Assembly: GCA_902796835.1 (NCBI GenBank)
Contig: CADBQP010000002.1
Coordinates: 1 to 62,240, forward strand
Origin: an uncultured Bacteroidales bacterium
GTDB taxonomy: Bacteria > Bacteroidota > Bacteroidia > Bacteroidales > Bacteroidaceae
Reading direction: 5' to 3'
Length of the DNA stretch: 62,240 bases
Part shown: positions 1 through 9,528 of the stretch, one piece after another
Position numbering within the stretch: position 1 is the first letter of the stretch
How the letters are laid out: each line of letters begins with the position of its first letter
Notes under the pieces: model-generated
Told to the model about the DNA's origin: nothing
Database searches by the model: none
The model's input: only the letters and a program-made list of their open reading frames with translations
Position numbers and translations under genes: made by a program

Positions 1-81
1 GCCAATTCGTAACCCAGTTTTTCCTCAATCCTCCAGACTGCCTTTATACAAAGAAATTCTGCGATTTCTTACAAAGTTACG

Positions 82-129
82 AAAAATCCCCGTCTGCGAA
101 CGTACGTGCGTTTGCGGGCGGGGATTTTT
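82..129. terminator. Symmetric hairpin with A/T-flanked stem (likely terminator)
   Basis: AAAAATCCCCG (82-92) pairs with CGGGGATTTTT (119-129) around a GC-rich inner stem. The A-run on one side and T-run on the other would allow termination in both directions. A very similar hairpin lies near the other end of the window (61945-61988). No gene is seen in 1-398; the stretch holds this hairpin, a 21-bp repeat locus and a promoter. Confidence 0.6.
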
Positions 130-158
130 GTATGTTTGCATAAAGCAGGCGCCGGAAC

Positions 159-214
159 TATCGGCTCGATAGTTTAAAGAGTTGGCTCGACGGTTTTTTC
201 TGTCGAGCCAACTC
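159..214 (+). repeat. 21-bp-period intergenic repeat, locus A (2 direct units + inverted half)
   Basis: Unit 1 (159-179, TATCGGCTCGATAG...) and unit 2 (180-200, AGTTGGCTCGACGG...) are 21 bp each. They are followed by an inverted arm GTCGAGCCAACTC (202-214). Unit 2 with the inverted arm forms a perfect 13-bp stem (179-191/202-214) followed by eight T (215-222), so this copy could terminate transcription coming from the left. CTATCG-GCT-CGATAG in unit 1 is itself a small hairpin. Confidence 0.8.
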
Positions 215-325
215 TTTTTTTTGCAGCGCACCCAGTTTTGCAAAGAAAACGAGCTCACACTTTGTGAGCACATTCCTCCCTCTTCGCAAGAAAAGAAGCG
301 GCTGCGAATAAATTTGCTACAAAGT

Positions 326-356
326 TTTGACGGGTGTTGTTATTTCGCTACTTTTG
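326..356 (+). promoter_or_regulatory. Bacteroidales-type promoter for the barrel protein
   Basis: TTTG at 326-329, a 19-bp spacer, then TACTTTTG at 349-356. This matches the Bacteroidetes TTTG-N19-21-TAnnTTTG arrangement and lies 42 nt upstream of the ATG at 399. Confidence 0.75.
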
Positions 357-398
357 CGCAGTAAAATACTGACAACAAATCATAAAACTCATACCATT

Positions 399-875
399 AT
401 GAAAAGAATTCTTACTACTGCTTTACTGCTTGTGATGTTCGTAGCCTCTTATGCTCAGTTTGAGAAAGGTAAAAAATATGTGGGCGCCTATACTACGGGT
501 CTGGGGCTCTCCTATAGCTCTGGCGACAAGCTTCGCTTCAGCCTGGGAGCCGAGGGCGGATATTTCATTGCCGACAACTTTATGGTCAAGGCCAATGCCG
601 GATATGAGCACACGCGCCATGCCGACGACTTTAGCTTCGGGCTGGGCGGACGATACTATTTTCAGCAAAACGGTATCTTTCTTGGTGCCGGTGGTGAATA
701 CGTTCATCACGACCCCTCGAACAACGACGTGCTGATTCCCGTAGAAGTGGGATATGCCTTCTTCCTAAACCGCTACGTAACGATTCAGCCCGCTCTCTAC
801 TACAAGATGAGCATCAACGACTTCAGCGACGGTTCGACCGTGGGACTGAAGATAGGACTGGGCTTCTATTTCTAA
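399..875 (+). CDS. Small outer-membrane beta-barrel protein
   Basis: A 158-residue protein with a clear signal peptide (MKRILTTALLLVMFVASYAQ) followed by alternating polar/hydrophobic strands, many Gly/Tyr residues, and an aromatic end (LGFYF) typical of outer-membrane barrels of the OmpW/OmpX size class. An upstream in-frame ATG exists at 327, but 399 is preferred because it starts the signal peptide and sits 42 nt after a good promoter. It appears monocistronic, with a GC-rich hairpin following at 901-938. No specific ligand or function can be read from the sequence; the family call rests on composition and topology. Confidence 0.75.
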   Translation: MKRILTTALLLVMFVASYAQFEKGKKYVGAYTTGLGLSYSSGDKLRFSLGAEGGYFIADNFMVKANAGYEHTRHADDFSFGLGGRYYFQQNGIFLGAGGEYVHHDPSNNDVLIPVEVGYAFFLNRYVTIQPALYYKMSINDFSDGSTVGLKIGLGFYF

Positions 876-900
876 AGACATCAAACGCACGATTATCTTG

Positions 901-938
901 GGGCAGCGAGCACGAAAACAGAATCAGGCTCGCTGCCC
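901..938 (+). terminator. GC-rich hairpin after the barrel gene
   Basis: GGGCAGCGAGC (901-911) pairs perfectly with GCTCGCTGCCC (928-938). There is no T-run after it, so it may be a weak terminator or an RNA-stabilising structure between the barrel gene and thiL. Confidence 0.45.
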
Positions 939-966
939 TAAATGGCAATAACTGTATTTTTAACAT

Positions 967-2016
967 ATGACACCTATCTCTGAACTTGGCGAATTCGGAC
1001 TCATTCGCCGTCTCACTGAAGGATTCTCTCCCAAAAATGCTTCGACGCTGCTGGGCCCGGGCGACGACTGCGCCGTGCTGCAATGCGAAGAAAACTCCGC
1101 CCGCCGCCTGCTCCTGACGAGCGACATGCTGATGGAAGGCATACACTTTGACCTAGTTTATTCGCCCCTGAAGCATTTGGGATACAAGGCGGCTATGGTG
1201 AACTTCAGCGATGTATATGCCATGAACGGCATGCCGCGCCAGCTGCTCGTGAACATTGCCGTGGGTCGCAAAATGGGGGTGGAACACCTCGACGAGCTCT
1301 ATAGCGGACTGCGACTGGCCTGCGACCACCATGGAGTAGACCTTGTGGGAGGCGACACCTCGAGTTCGCTCACCGGACTGGCCCTGAGCCTCACCTGCAT
1401 TGGCGAATGCAGCGAGGAAAGCATTGCCTACCGCAGCGGAGCCAAGGAGACCGACCTCATCTGTGTGAGCGGCAATCTGGGCGCTGCCTACATGGGACTG
1501 CAACTCTTGGAACGCGAAAAGCAAATTTTTGCCAGCCAGCCCGAAAACGATGTGGCAGCACAGCCCGACTTCAGCGGCAAGGAATACCTGCTCGAACGCT
1601 TCTTGAAACCCGAGGCACGCCGCGACATTATTGAAGCTCTGAAGAAAGCGGGCATCAAGCCCACAGCTATGATCGACGTGAGCGACGGGCTGTCGTCGGA
1701 GCTGCTGCACCTTTGCCAGCAATCGGGTTGCGGTGTGCGCATATACGAAGAACGCTTGCCGCTCGACTATCAGACAGCCGTTACGGCCGAAGAGCTGAAC
1801 ATGAACGTAACCACCTGCGCCCTCAATGGCGGAGAAGACTATGAGTTGCTCTTCACCGTGCCGCTTTCGATGCACGACCGCATTGCCGCCATCGACGACG
1901 TGCGCGAAATAGGCTACGTGACGCGCAGCGAGCTGGGAGCCTGCCTCATTGCTCGCGGAAGCGGTGAGGAAATTGAACTCAAAGCGCAGGGCTGGCAAGC
2001 CTTCGGCAAAAAATAG
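967..2016 (+). CDS. thiL: Thiamine-monophosphate kinase
   Basis: Phosphorylates thiamine monophosphate to thiamine diphosphate with ATP, the last step of vitamin B1 cofactor synthesis, in the cytosol. The 349-residue length fits ThiL. The PurM-like fold motifs are in order: PGDDCAV (residues 31-37), TSDM (51-54), SDVYAMNG (81-88) and LVGGDTSSS (126-134), whose acidic residues bind Mg-ATP in the family; IDVSDGLSSEL and GGEDYELLFT follow in the C-terminal half. It opens a tight same-strand run: the CotH gene starts 20 nt downstream. No thiamine riboswitch was recognised in the 91-nt gap upstream and no other thi gene is in the window. Confidence 0.93.
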   Translation: MTPISELGEFGLIRRLTEGFSPKNASTLLGPGDDCAVLQCEENSARRLLLTSDMLMEGIHFDLVYSPLKHLGYKAAMVNFSDVYAMNGMPRQLLVNIAVGRKMGVEHLDELYSGLRLACDHHGVDLVGGDTSSSLTGLALSLTCIGECSEESIAYRSGAKETDLICVSGNLGAAYMGLQLLEREKQIFASQPENDVAAQPDFSGKEYLLERFLKPEARRDIIEALKKAGIKPTAMIDVSDGLSSELLHLCQQSGCGVRIYEERLPLDYQTAVTAEELNMNVTTCALNGGEDYELLFTVPLSMHDRIAAIDDVREIGYVTRSELGACLIARGSGEEIELKAQGWQAFGKK

Positions 2017-2036
2017 AGATAACACAAAGATTCCAC

Positions 2037-3764
2037 ATGAGAAGACTACTCAAGATAGCCGTCTTATTCTTTAGCTTCAGCCAAACCTGCAACTGGGCCC
2101 TCGCACAAGCGCCCAGCTTGCTGGTGAACGGCATCGCCACTGTGGCCGACGAACAAAACCACACGCTCTATGCGGCCATTGCTCCAACCGAGCAAGAACG
2201 AGTTGCATATAGCCTTGAATCGGCCGACGGGCGGACCTACGTACTCAATGGCAGCACAAGAATTGGCCATCTTGAGAAAAACCTGGCTTGGAAAATCCCC
2301 CATAAACTGCAGGCTGAAGGCGACACCACCACATGGAAACTGGTGTTTACCACCCTGCCGGTTATCGATCTCAGAGTGCCCGAAATTGAAAAGGTGAGCA
2401 AAGACATCTCGCGTCAGGCAGAAATGCGCATCATGGCCCCAGGGCGCATTGTCGAGGGCAAGGCCACTGCCACGCTACGAGCTTCGGTTCACTATCGAGG
2501 CTCCACGGCAGCAAAATTTCCGAAGAAAAGCTTTTCCGTAAAATTCATTGACGACACGGGCAATGAGAAAGAGGTCAGTATCTTTGGAATCAACACCACA
2601 GACAAATGGATTCTCGACGCCATGGGCATCGACTTCTCGCGCCTCCGCAACAGAGTGTGTTTCGACATATGGAACAGCTTTAACCGCCTTCCGTCCGACT
2701 ACACGAAAGCCCGTCGCAACGGCACCATGGGCGAACACGTGGAAGTGGTGCTTAATGGTGTATATCATGGACTCTATTGCCTGAGCGACAGAATTTCGCG
2801 CTCACTCCTGGGACTGAAGAAAGCCACAACTCAGGCAGACGGAACGCCGCTCATACGAGGTGTGCTCTACAAATGCGGAGGAGCCGACTTCTCCACACGT
2901 TTTCTGCTGATGCCCAGCGAGGAAGAAATCAATGAAAGAGGCGATTTCAACAAGCCAAACTGGTTTGACTGGGAGCTGTCCTATCCTGAAGACTACCCCT
3001 CGCGCAAGGCCTGGTCGCCGCTCACCGACGCAATGGAATATGCTGCCCAGGCAGCTCAGGACTCAGCCTACGCCACGGAAGAATTCAGCCAATACTTCGA
3101 CCTCGACAATGCCGTAGACTTCTGCCTCTTCATTCACGTGATGATGCTCTACGACAACATGATGCACAACGTTTACCTTTCGGCCAACGATATCATCAAG
3201 AACAGCCGACTGGCTTTCACGCCGTGGGACCTCGACGGCGGCATGGGGCGCGACGGATGGGCTAAAAGAGTGGAATGGTATTCGTTTCCCGAAAATTCTT
3301 TTCAGCAGACGCAACCCTTCAGAACCTTATTCGACAACAAGAACAGTTTCTTCTTCAAAGCCATGGCCCATCGATGGGCAGAACTGCGGCTCCGGCAACT
3401 TTCGGTCGACTCGGTGAAGCAACGCATCAATGCCTATGCCCACAAATTGGAGCACAGCGGAGCCTGGGAAAGAGAGCGGAGGCGATGGAACGACAGCATA
3501 ATATCGCCTTTGGGATTTAGTGTAAACCTGACGACCGACATCCACGAAGAAACCGACTACATGATTGAGTGGTACCGCAAAAATTTCATACACATTGAAC
3601 GCACATTCTCATCGGTAGTGCCAATGACGGGGATTAGTGTCCCCGTTCCTTCCGGCAGTTTCAGAAACGAAATGGACGGGACATACGACCTGACAGGACG
3701 TTTTGTGACCAAGCCGAAACGTGGCATTTACATAAAAAACGGAAGAAAATATATTAAGAACTAA
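2037..3764 (+). CDS. Secreted CotH-family protein with C-terminal sorting tail
   Basis: A 575-residue protein with an N-terminal signal peptide (about residues 1-24, ending near ALAQA). The middle has CotH kinase-family hallmarks: HYRGSTAAKFPKKSF, SRLRNRVCFDIW, GVYHGLYCLSDRI and FTPWDLDGGMGRDG. The aspartates of the last block correspond to the metal-binding active site of the protein kinase-like CotH fold. The C-terminus (YDLTGR...KRGIYIKNGRKYIK) resembles the short type IX secretion-like tail seen in five other proteins here, so cell-surface or secreted location is inferred. The gene lies 20 nt after thiL and 23 nt before the metallophosphoesterase gene. The substrate is unknown; CotH proteins in spore-formers phosphorylate coat proteins, but that role cannot apply here. 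Confidence 0.82.
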   Translation: MRRLLKIAVLFFSFSQTCNWALAQAPSLLVNGIATVADEQNHTLYAAIAPTEQERVAYSLESADGRTYVLNGSTRIGHLEKNLAWKIPHKLQAEGDTTTWKLVFTTLPVIDLRVPEIEKVSKDISRQAEMRIMAPGRIVEGKATATLRASVHYRGSTAAKFPKKSFSVKFIDDTGNEKEVSIFGINTTDKWILDAMGIDFSRLRNRVCFDIWNSFNRLPSDYTKARRNGTMGEHVEVVLNGVYHGLYCLSDRISRSLLGLKKATTQADGTPLIRGVLYKCGGADFSTRFLLMPSEEEINERGDFNKPNWFDWELSYPEDYPSRKAWSPLTDAMEYAAQAAQDSAYATEEFSQYFDLDNAVDFCLFIHVMMLYDNMMHNVYLSANDIIKNSRLAFTPWDLDGGMGRDGWAKRVEWYSFPENSFQQTQPFRTLFDNKNSFFFKAMAHRWAELRLRQLSVDSVKQRINAYAHKLEHSGAWERERRRWNDSIISPLGFSVNLTTDIHEETDYMIEWYRKNFIHIERTFSSVVPMTGISVPVPSGSFRNEMDGTYDLTGRFVTKPKRGIYIKNGRKYIKN

Positions 3765-3787
3765 ATATATCACACACACGCTCATCA

Positions 3788-4906
3788 ATGAAAGCATCCC
3801 TACCCCTTCTATTGCTGCCCCTGCTTGGAGGATTGTATATTGTATATATTCTATGGCACGTATGGCAGATATTGCCCCTTCCCGTATGGGCAAAGTGGGG
3901 CATAGTGTTTCTCATGCTCCTCTGCTTTGCGCTGCTGGTGCCGGCCGTGCTGCCCACAGTGGACCACATGCCCATGTGGCTGGCTCAGGGGGTATATGCC
4001 GTGGGTACCTCGTCACTCATCATTTCGCTCTATCTGTTCATGGGCTTTCTGCTGCTCGATATAGGGAGGCTCTGCCGCTTGGTTCCAGCCTCATTCCTGC
4101 ACAACAGCAAAGCTGGCTCGCTGACGGTGTTCATTGCACTCACGGCTATCTTTGTGGCTGGCAACATACACTATCACCACAAGCAGCGACAGACTCTGAG
4201 CCTTCAAACAGAGAAAGCGCTCAAAAAGCCACTGCGCATGGTGATGCTGAGCGACCTGCACCTGGGTTACCACAACCATCGCGCCGACCTGGCAAAATGG
4301 ATTGACCTGATTAATGCCGAAAAGCCCGATGTCGTGCTCATAGCCGGCGACATTGTAGACCGCTCCATACGCCCACTGGCCGAGGAGAATATGGCGCAGG
4401 AGTTTCGCCGCATCAAGGTGCCTATCATTGCCTGCCTCGGAAACCACGAATACTACACTGGCGAGCCCGACTCGGAACAGTTCTATCGCGAGGCGGGCAT
4501 CTCTCTCTTGCGCGACAAGGCCATCGACCTCGACGGCATTACCATCGTTGGTCGTGACGACCGCACCAACATGCGGCGGCAGAGTGTAGAAATGCTCACC
4601 GACACTATATCAAAGGCGCAATACACCATCCTGCTCGACCACCAGCCATATAATCTCGAAGCCACCGAACAAGCCGGCATCGACTTCCAACTGAGTGGCC
4701 ACACACACTATGGACAAGTTTGGCCCATTTCATGGGTTACGCGTTTGCTTTTTGAATGCGCCTACGGCCATCACCAACGTGGAGGTACACAATACTACGT
4801 GAGCAGTGGCATCGGCATCTGGGGCGGAAAATTCCGCATAGGCACCTGCTCAGAATACGTGGTGGCCGATCTCACTTCGACCACACAAAGCAAGCCCAAG
4901 CCATGA
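3788..4906 (+). CDS. Membrane-anchored metallophosphoesterase
   Basis: A 372-residue protein. The first ~125 residues hold about four hydrophobic segments. The rest is a calcineurin-like phosphoesterase domain with all dinuclear-metal motifs: MLSDLHLG (D156, H158), AGDIVD (near 187-191), CLGNHEY (218-221), LLDHQP, and SGHTHYGQVWP. This architecture resembles the YkuE-like group; members hydrolyse phosphoesters, in some cases lipid-linked ones, but the substrate here cannot be read. The stop codon overlaps the start of the next gene (ATGA at 4903-4906), which implies translational coupling. Confidence 0.88.
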   Translation: MKASLPLLLLPLLGGLYIVYILWHVWQILPLPVWAKWGIVFLMLLCFALLVPAVLPTVDHMPMWLAQGVYAVGTSSLIISLYLFMGFLLLDIGRLCRLVPASFLHNSKAGSLTVFIALTAIFVAGNIHYHHKQRQTLSLQTEKALKKPLRMVMLSDLHLGYHNHRADLAKWIDLINAEKPDVVLIAGDIVDRSIRPLAEENMAQEFRRIKVPIIACLGNHEYYTGEPDSEQFYREAGISLLRDKAIDLDGITIVGRDDRTNMRRQSVEMLTDTISKAQYTILLDHQPYNLEATEQAGIDFQLSGHTHYGQVWPISWVTRLLFECAYGHHQRGGTQYYVSSGIGIWGGKFRIGTCSEYVVADLTSTTQSKPKP

Positions 4907-5943
4907 CACATCAGACACAAGCCGCACCCACACCCCTGCCCAAACGGCGCAATTCGGGGCTCGATGCCATGCGAGCCTTGGCTGCCCTCCTGGTGGTTGC
5001 CATCCACTTTGGCGGAACCCGCATCGGAACCGATGCTGAAAGTTTGACATCACTCATTGTGAATGCCGAGGTACGTGTGGCAGTGCCCCTGTTTTTCATG
5101 TTCACAGGATACTACTACGAGAGCATGGTAGCGAGGGGTTGTTTCGGGCACCATTTGCGAAAATTGCTCACCATGGCTGTAGGAGCCACACTGCTCTATT
5201 TCTTCTACGAACTGGCACTGAGCTGGCACAACGGCAGTTTGAACAGTTTCTTGGGCGAACTGCTTTCTGTCGACTCCTGGACAAACTGGCTCATCTTCAA
5301 TAATGTGTGGTTTGCCTCCCACCTGTGGTTTTTCTATGCCGCGGTCTATGCGTTGTTTGTGATGCGGTTTTTCGACATCATCAAACTGCAACGCTGGCTT
5401 CCCGCTTTAGCCGCCATGTTACTTGCCGTTATGTGGGTGAGCATCGACGTGCCACAAAACTACTACACACGAAATTTTCTATTCTTCGCCCTACCCTACA
5501 TGGTTCTGGGACGCTGGCTTCAGTCAGCAAAGATGCGTCAAAGGCTCAACAGCTTCTCTAGGCGCAAACTTCTGGCGATGCTGACAGTGGGATTACTCTT
5601 AGTGGCCGGCGAAACAATATGGATGGCACTGAGCAGACAGCCTCTGTCTCCAATGCGCGAAACTTTTGCAGGCACCCTTATCTGCGCCATTTGCCTGTTC
5701 GAATTATTTGTCCGCTGCCCAAACGAATCGGGCCGATTATGGCACTTCTCGCAGCTCGTGGGCCGAAAGTATTCGGCGTATATCTACATCCTTCACATCA
5801 TTGTGGGCCACCGCATTGCCGGATTTTTTGGCACTGATTCACTATGCGTGGCAATTTTCATAAGCGTGCCCGTTATTTTCATAATCTCACTTTTCCTTTC
5901 ATACCTCTATGTTGACTGGATGAAACCACGGTTGAAGCACTGA
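4903..5943 (+). CDS. Acyltransferase 3 family integral membrane protein
   Basis: The ATG at 4903 overlaps the stop of the metallophosphoesterase gene, giving 346 residues. An upstream in-frame start at 4756 would lie inside the previous gene and is not favoured. The N-terminal block GLDAMRALAALLVVAIHFGG contains the conserved Arg and His of the OafA/WecH acyltransferase-3 family, followed by about ten hydrophobic segments and a late YIYILHIIVGH motif. Family members transfer acetyl or other acyl groups to surface sugars, peptides or lipids. It ends the thiL operon; a bidirectional terminator follows. Confidence 0.85.
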   Translation: MTHQTQAAPTPLPKRRNSGLDAMRALAALLVVAIHFGGTRIGTDAESLTSLIVNAEVRVAVPLFFMFTGYYYESMVARGCFGHHLRKLLTMAVGATLLYFFYELALSWHNGSLNSFLGELLSVDSWTNWLIFNNVWFASHLWFFYAAVYALFVMRFFDIIKLQRWLPALAAMLLAVMWVSIDVPQNYYTRNFLFFALPYMVLGRWLQSAKMRQRLNSFSRRKLLAMLTVGLLLVAGETIWMALSRQPLSPMRETFAGTLICAICLFELFVRCPNESGRLWHFSQLVGRKYSAYIYILHIIVGHRIAGFFGTDSLCVAIFISVPVIFIISLFLSYLYVDWMKPRLKH

Positions 5944-5956
5944 GCAGGAATGAACA

Positions 5957-6001
5957 CAAAAAAACAGGCCCCACACCATGATGTGCAGGGCCTGATTTTT
6001 G
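5957..6001. terminator. Bidirectional terminator between convergent genes
   Basis: An A-run, CAGGCCC (5965-5971), a small CACA/TGTG inner stem, GGGCCTG (5988-5994) and a T-run. It sits between the ends of the acyltransferase gene (+) and icd (-) and can serve both strands. Confidence 0.8.
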
Positions 6002-6029
6002 TAAATTGGCAAAAATGTTTGCTATCGCT

Positions 6030-7241
6030 CTATACCTCAAGGCGCCTTTCGAGCCGAGTGCGAATGGCAGCGAGGAAGTCGGCAGAGTTGACAGCCTGCG
6101 GGGCCACACCTTCCATGAGGCCGGCAAGGTCTTTGGTCACAATGCCCTCGCCAAGCGTGTCAAAGCAGGCAGCCTCGAGTTCGTTGGCAAAGCGCACCAG
6201 TTCGGGCAGTTTGTCGAGTTCGCCGCGCTTGCGCAGTGCACCGCTCCATGCAAAGATTGTTGCCATGGGGTTGGTCGAGGTTTCCTCGCCCTTCAGGTAC
6301 TTATAATAATGACGTGTCACTGTGCCATGAGCAGCCTCGTACTCATATTTTCCGTCGGGGCTCACGAGCACACTGGTCATCATGGCCAACGATCCAAAAG
6401 CAGTGCTCACCATGTCACTCATTACGTCGCCGTCGTAGTTTTTGCAGGCCCAGATATAGCCACCTTCGCTGCGAATGACGCGAGCCACGGCATCGTCGAT
6501 GAGCGTATAGAAATAGGTGAGACCTAACTCTTCGAACTTAGCCTTGTATTCCTCATACACTTCGTCGAAGATAACGCGGAACTGAGCGTCATATTTCTTC
6601 GAGATCGTATCTTTGGTGGAGAACCAAAGGTCCTGCTTTGTATCTATGGCAAACTTAAAACAGGAGTGTGCAAACGAGCGAATGGACTTATCTGTGTTGT
6701 GCATGCCCTGCAACACACCTTCACCCTTGAATTCGTGCACAAGCACCTCTTCACGCTTGCCGTCGGCTCCCTCATAAACGAGAGTTGCTTTGCCCGGTCC
6801 TGGCACACGGATTTCCACACTCTTATACACGTCGCCATAGGCATGACGGGCAATGGTGATGGGTTTCTTCCAGTTTTTCACAGCCGGTTTGATGCTGGGA
6901 ATGGTAATGGGTGTGCGGAACACTGTACCATCGAGTATGGAACGTATGGTACCATTTGGCGACTTCCACATTTCGTGCAGATTGTATTCCGTCATGCGCT
7001 GTGCATTGGGAGTAATGGTTGCACACTTCACAGCCACGCCCAGACGCTTAGTAGCCTCTGCCGCCTCAGTGGTGATAGCATCACGCGTTTCGTCGCGCTT
7101 CACGAGTCCCAGGTCGTAGTATTCAGTTTTCAGTTCTACAAATGGGAGAATGAGTTCATCCTTAATCATTTTCCATAGGATGCGTGTCATTTCATCGCCA
7201 TCCATTTCGACGACGGGAGTCGTCATCATAATTTTCTTCAT
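6030..7241 (-). CDS. icd: NADP-dependent isocitrate dehydrogenase (eukaryote-type dimer)
   Basis: Oxidatively decarboxylates isocitrate to 2-oxoglutarate with NADP+. The 403-residue sequence begins VVEMDGDEMTRILWKMIKDE and includes IDDAVARVIRSEGGYIWACKN and YEAAHGTVTRHY, the hallmarks of the homodimeric eukaryote-type (subfamily II) NADP-IDH common in Bacteroidetes rather than the E. coli Icd type. It is the last gene of the minus-strand citrate locus, 13 nt after aconitase, so it is almost certainly cotranscribed. With citrate lyase upstream, it joins acetate plus oxaloacetate to 2-oxoglutarate, in either direction. Confidence 0.95.
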   Translation of the reverse strand: MKKIMMTTPVVEMDGDEMTRILWKMIKDELILPFVELKTEYYDLGLVKRDETRDAITTEAAEATKRLGVAVKCATITPNAQRMTEYNLHEMWKSPNGTIRSILDGTVFRTPITIPSIKPAVKNWKKPITIARHAYGDVYKSVEIRVPGPGKATLVYEGADGKREEVLVHEFKGEGVLQGMHNTDKSIRSFAHSCFKFAIDTKQDLWFSTKDTISKKYDAQFRVIFDEVYEEYKAKFEELGLTYFYTLIDDAVARVIRSEGGYIWACKNYDGDVMSDMVSTAFGSLAMMTSVLVSPDGKYEYEAAHGTVTRHYYKYLKGEETSTNPMATIFAWSGALRKRGELDKLPELVRFANELEAACFDTLGEGIVTKDLAGLMEGVAPQAVNSADFLAAIRTRLERRLEV

Positions 7242-7254
7242 GGTATGCAGTTTT

Positions 7255-9495
7255 TTATTTGCGTTCTTTGTAGTAATTCATCAAGCAGCCCTCGGCCAGA
7301 ATTTCGCGCTCTGCTTGTGTAAGGTTTTGGAAATAGAGATGCAGGTCGTGCACTCCCTTTTTAGAAATCACCTTGGCATCGATTTCTTCTTTTCCGCCCA
7401 AAATGGCATCGCGGATGCCTGGCACAAAGATGTAATCGCCAGGTTCATAGTCGAAAGGAGTATCCTTATCTATGGTAAATGGCACAATGCCCCAATTGAT
7501 ACAGTTGCTGCGATAGCGCTTGGTGGCATATTCATAGCAGATATTAGCATCGCCTCCAAGCACTTTTTGGCAGCTGGCTGCCTGCTCGCGTGCAGAGCCG
7601 TCGCCGGGACGATTGGCAAACACGCACGAGCCCAAAGATGTTTCGCTGGCATCGGCGCCCACCTGAGCCAGAGCCTGTGTCACCGCCACTGGCGTTTGAC
7701 CTTGGCGGCGAGCAAGGTCGTCGGCCTGAATTCGCTTCGAGAGGCCTACGTATTCGGGCACACGACGACTCAACGCGAACTCTGAGAGCTTGAGCGGATT
7801 GGAACGATAGCTCGAAGTCTCGCCCGAGGGAATGAGCTCATCGGTAGTAGTGACGGGGTCGTGGATTACGGCTGCCAGCTCGAGCAGCATATTCGTCTGC
7901 ATAGGATACATGGTGGGCCAATCCTTGATGTTGGGGCCGTAGCGCAGTTCCTGCGAAAGGTCGGCATGGCCAAATCCGTTGAAGACACGACGCTCATAGA
8001 TACGAGCATCAAATTCGTAGGGCTTGTGAGTGTCTTCATAATCGACATCAGTAGCCGCGGTAAGCACACCGCCGTTTGCCGCCGTTGCAGCAATGGAACG
8101 GGCATCCATCAGGGCCACAAGCGAAATCTGGCCTTGTCCGGGTTTAGAGCCCTCACGGTTGGGGAAGTTGCGAGTCGTGTGGCGAATGGACAGTCCATTG
8201 TTAGAGGGCACATCGCCAGCTCCAAAGCAAGGTCCGCAGAAGGCAGGCTTAATAACCACACCGGCCTCGAGCAGCTCTTCTGCTATGCCACTGCGAGTGG
8301 TGGCCATATAGACTGGCGTGGACTGCGGATAGGCCGAAATAGTGAAATAGTCGTTGCCCACTGATTTGTCTTTCAATATGGCCGCCGCAGCACTCAGGTT
8401 GTCGTATGTTCCGCCTGAGCAACCGGCAATTATACCCTGATCGGCCATCACCTTGCCGTCCTTAATCTTACTCACGAGGTCTACGCTCACCTTTTCGCCA
8501 AACCTGCGACGTGTGTCTTCTTCCACCTCGCGAAGAATCTTTACGGGGTTGGCCTGCAGTTCGTGAATGGTATAGGCATTCGATGGATGGAAAGGCAGGG
8601 CAATCATGCTTTCCTGTTTCGAAAGGTCTATGCGAATCATGGCATCGTAGTAGGCCACTGCTCCGGGCTGAAGCACTCGGAAGGCCTCGGGGCGACGATG
8701 AATTTCGTAGTGATGCTTCACCTCATCGTCGGTAATCCAAATGCTGCTCAAGCAGGTGGTTTCGGTGGTCATAATATCTATGCCGTTGCGGAAGTCGATG
8801 GGCAGGTTTTTCACGCCAGGCCCTGCAAATTCGAGCACTTTGTTTTTCACAAAGCCGCTCTCGAAGACGGCCTTGACCAACGATATGGCCACATCGTGCG
8901 GACCGATGCCTTTGCGCGGACAGCCCTCCAGCCACACAAGCACCACCTCGGGAGCATTTATATCCCAGGTGTTGCTGAGCAGTTGCTTCACGAGTTCGCC
9001 GCCTCCTTCACCTACGCCCATATTGCCAAGCGAACCGTAACGAGTGTGGCTGTCGGAGCCCAAAATCATATTACCGCAGGCCACCATGGCTTCGCGAGCA
9101 TATTGATGAATGACAGCCTGGTTAGCCGGTACGTAGATGCCACCATATTTTTTGGCTGCGGAGAGTCCAAACACGTGGTCGTCTTCGTTGATTGTGCCTC
9201 CCACTGCGCAAAGTGAGTTGTGGCAGTTGGTCATGGCATAGGGGATTGGGAATTTTTCCAAGCCGCTGGCACGGGCTGTCTGGATGATGCCTACATAGGT
9301 TATATCGTGCGACATCATGGCATCGAACTTGATGCGCATTTTTTTGCCACCCGAATGGTCCACGTCGTGTGCCCGGAGTATCTGATAAGCGATGGTATGT
9401 TCGCGTGCCTCGTCGGGCGAGGGAAGACCTGACTGATTGTTCTGCAACTGCGAACCATTGAGCAGATAAACTCCATGTTCAAAAATTTCTACCAT
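7255..9495 (-). CDS. acn: Aconitate hydratase (mitochondrial-type)
   Basis: Isomerises citrate and isocitrate through a [4Fe-4S] cluster. The 746 residues match the mitochondrial-type aconitase length. Visible cluster and active-site regions include GSDSHTRYGSLG, TTETTCLSSIW, GIIAGCSGGTYDN and KPAFCGPCFGAGD (the last carrying the paired Cys of the family signature), plus PGDGSAREQAA near the C-terminal swivel domain. It is preceded by the citC-citG fusion with a 33-nt gap and followed by icd. No separate citrate synthase gene is present in the window. Confidence 0.94.
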   Translation of the reverse strand: MVEIFEHGVYLLNGSQLQNNQSGLPSPDEAREHTIAYQILRAHDVDHSGGKKMRIKFDAMMSHDITYVGIIQTARASGLEKFPIPYAMTNCHNSLCAVGGTINEDDHVFGLSAAKKYGGIYVPANQAVIHQYAREAMVACGNMILGSDSHTRYGSLGNMGVGEGGGELVKQLLSNTWDINAPEVVLVWLEGCPRKGIGPHDVAISLVKAVFESGFVKNKVLEFAGPGVKNLPIDFRNGIDIMTTETTCLSSIWITDDEVKHHYEIHRRPEAFRVLQPGAVAYYDAMIRIDLSKQESMIALPFHPSNAYTIHELQANPVKILREVEEDTRRRFGEKVSVDLVSKIKDGKVMADQGIIAGCSGGTYDNLSAAAAILKDKSVGNDYFTISAYPQSTPVYMATTRSGIAEELLEAGVVIKPAFCGPCFGAGDVPSNNGLSIRHTTRNFPNREGSKPGQGQISLVALMDARSIAATAANGGVLTAATDVDYEDTHKPYEFDARIYERRVFNGFGHADLSQELRYGPNIKDWPTMYPMQTNMLLELAAVIHDPVTTTDELIPSGETSSYRSNPLKLSEFALSRRVPEYVGLSKRIQADDLARRQGQTPVAVTQALAQVGADASETSLGSCVFANRPGDGSAREQAASCQKVLGGDANICYEYATKRYRSNCINWGIVPFTIDKDTPFDYEPGDYIFVPGIRDAILGGKEEIDAKVISKKGVHDLHLYFQNLTQAEREILAEGCLMNYYKERK

Positions 9496-9528
9496 AGTTG
9501 ATTTAGAAATAAAGTTAATAGGTTATAA

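Noticed and set aside
25-273. 82-codon minus-strand open frame
   Set aside because: Runs through a terminator hairpin and the locus A repeat; no sensible N-terminus.
967-5943. A thiamine-related role for the whole thiL operon
   Set aside because: The three downstream genes (CotH-like, phosphoesterase, acyltransferase) are envelope-type proteins with no known thiamine link; close spacing alone is not enough.
8563-9216. 217-codon plus-strand open frame
   Set aside because: Antisense shadow of aconitase.
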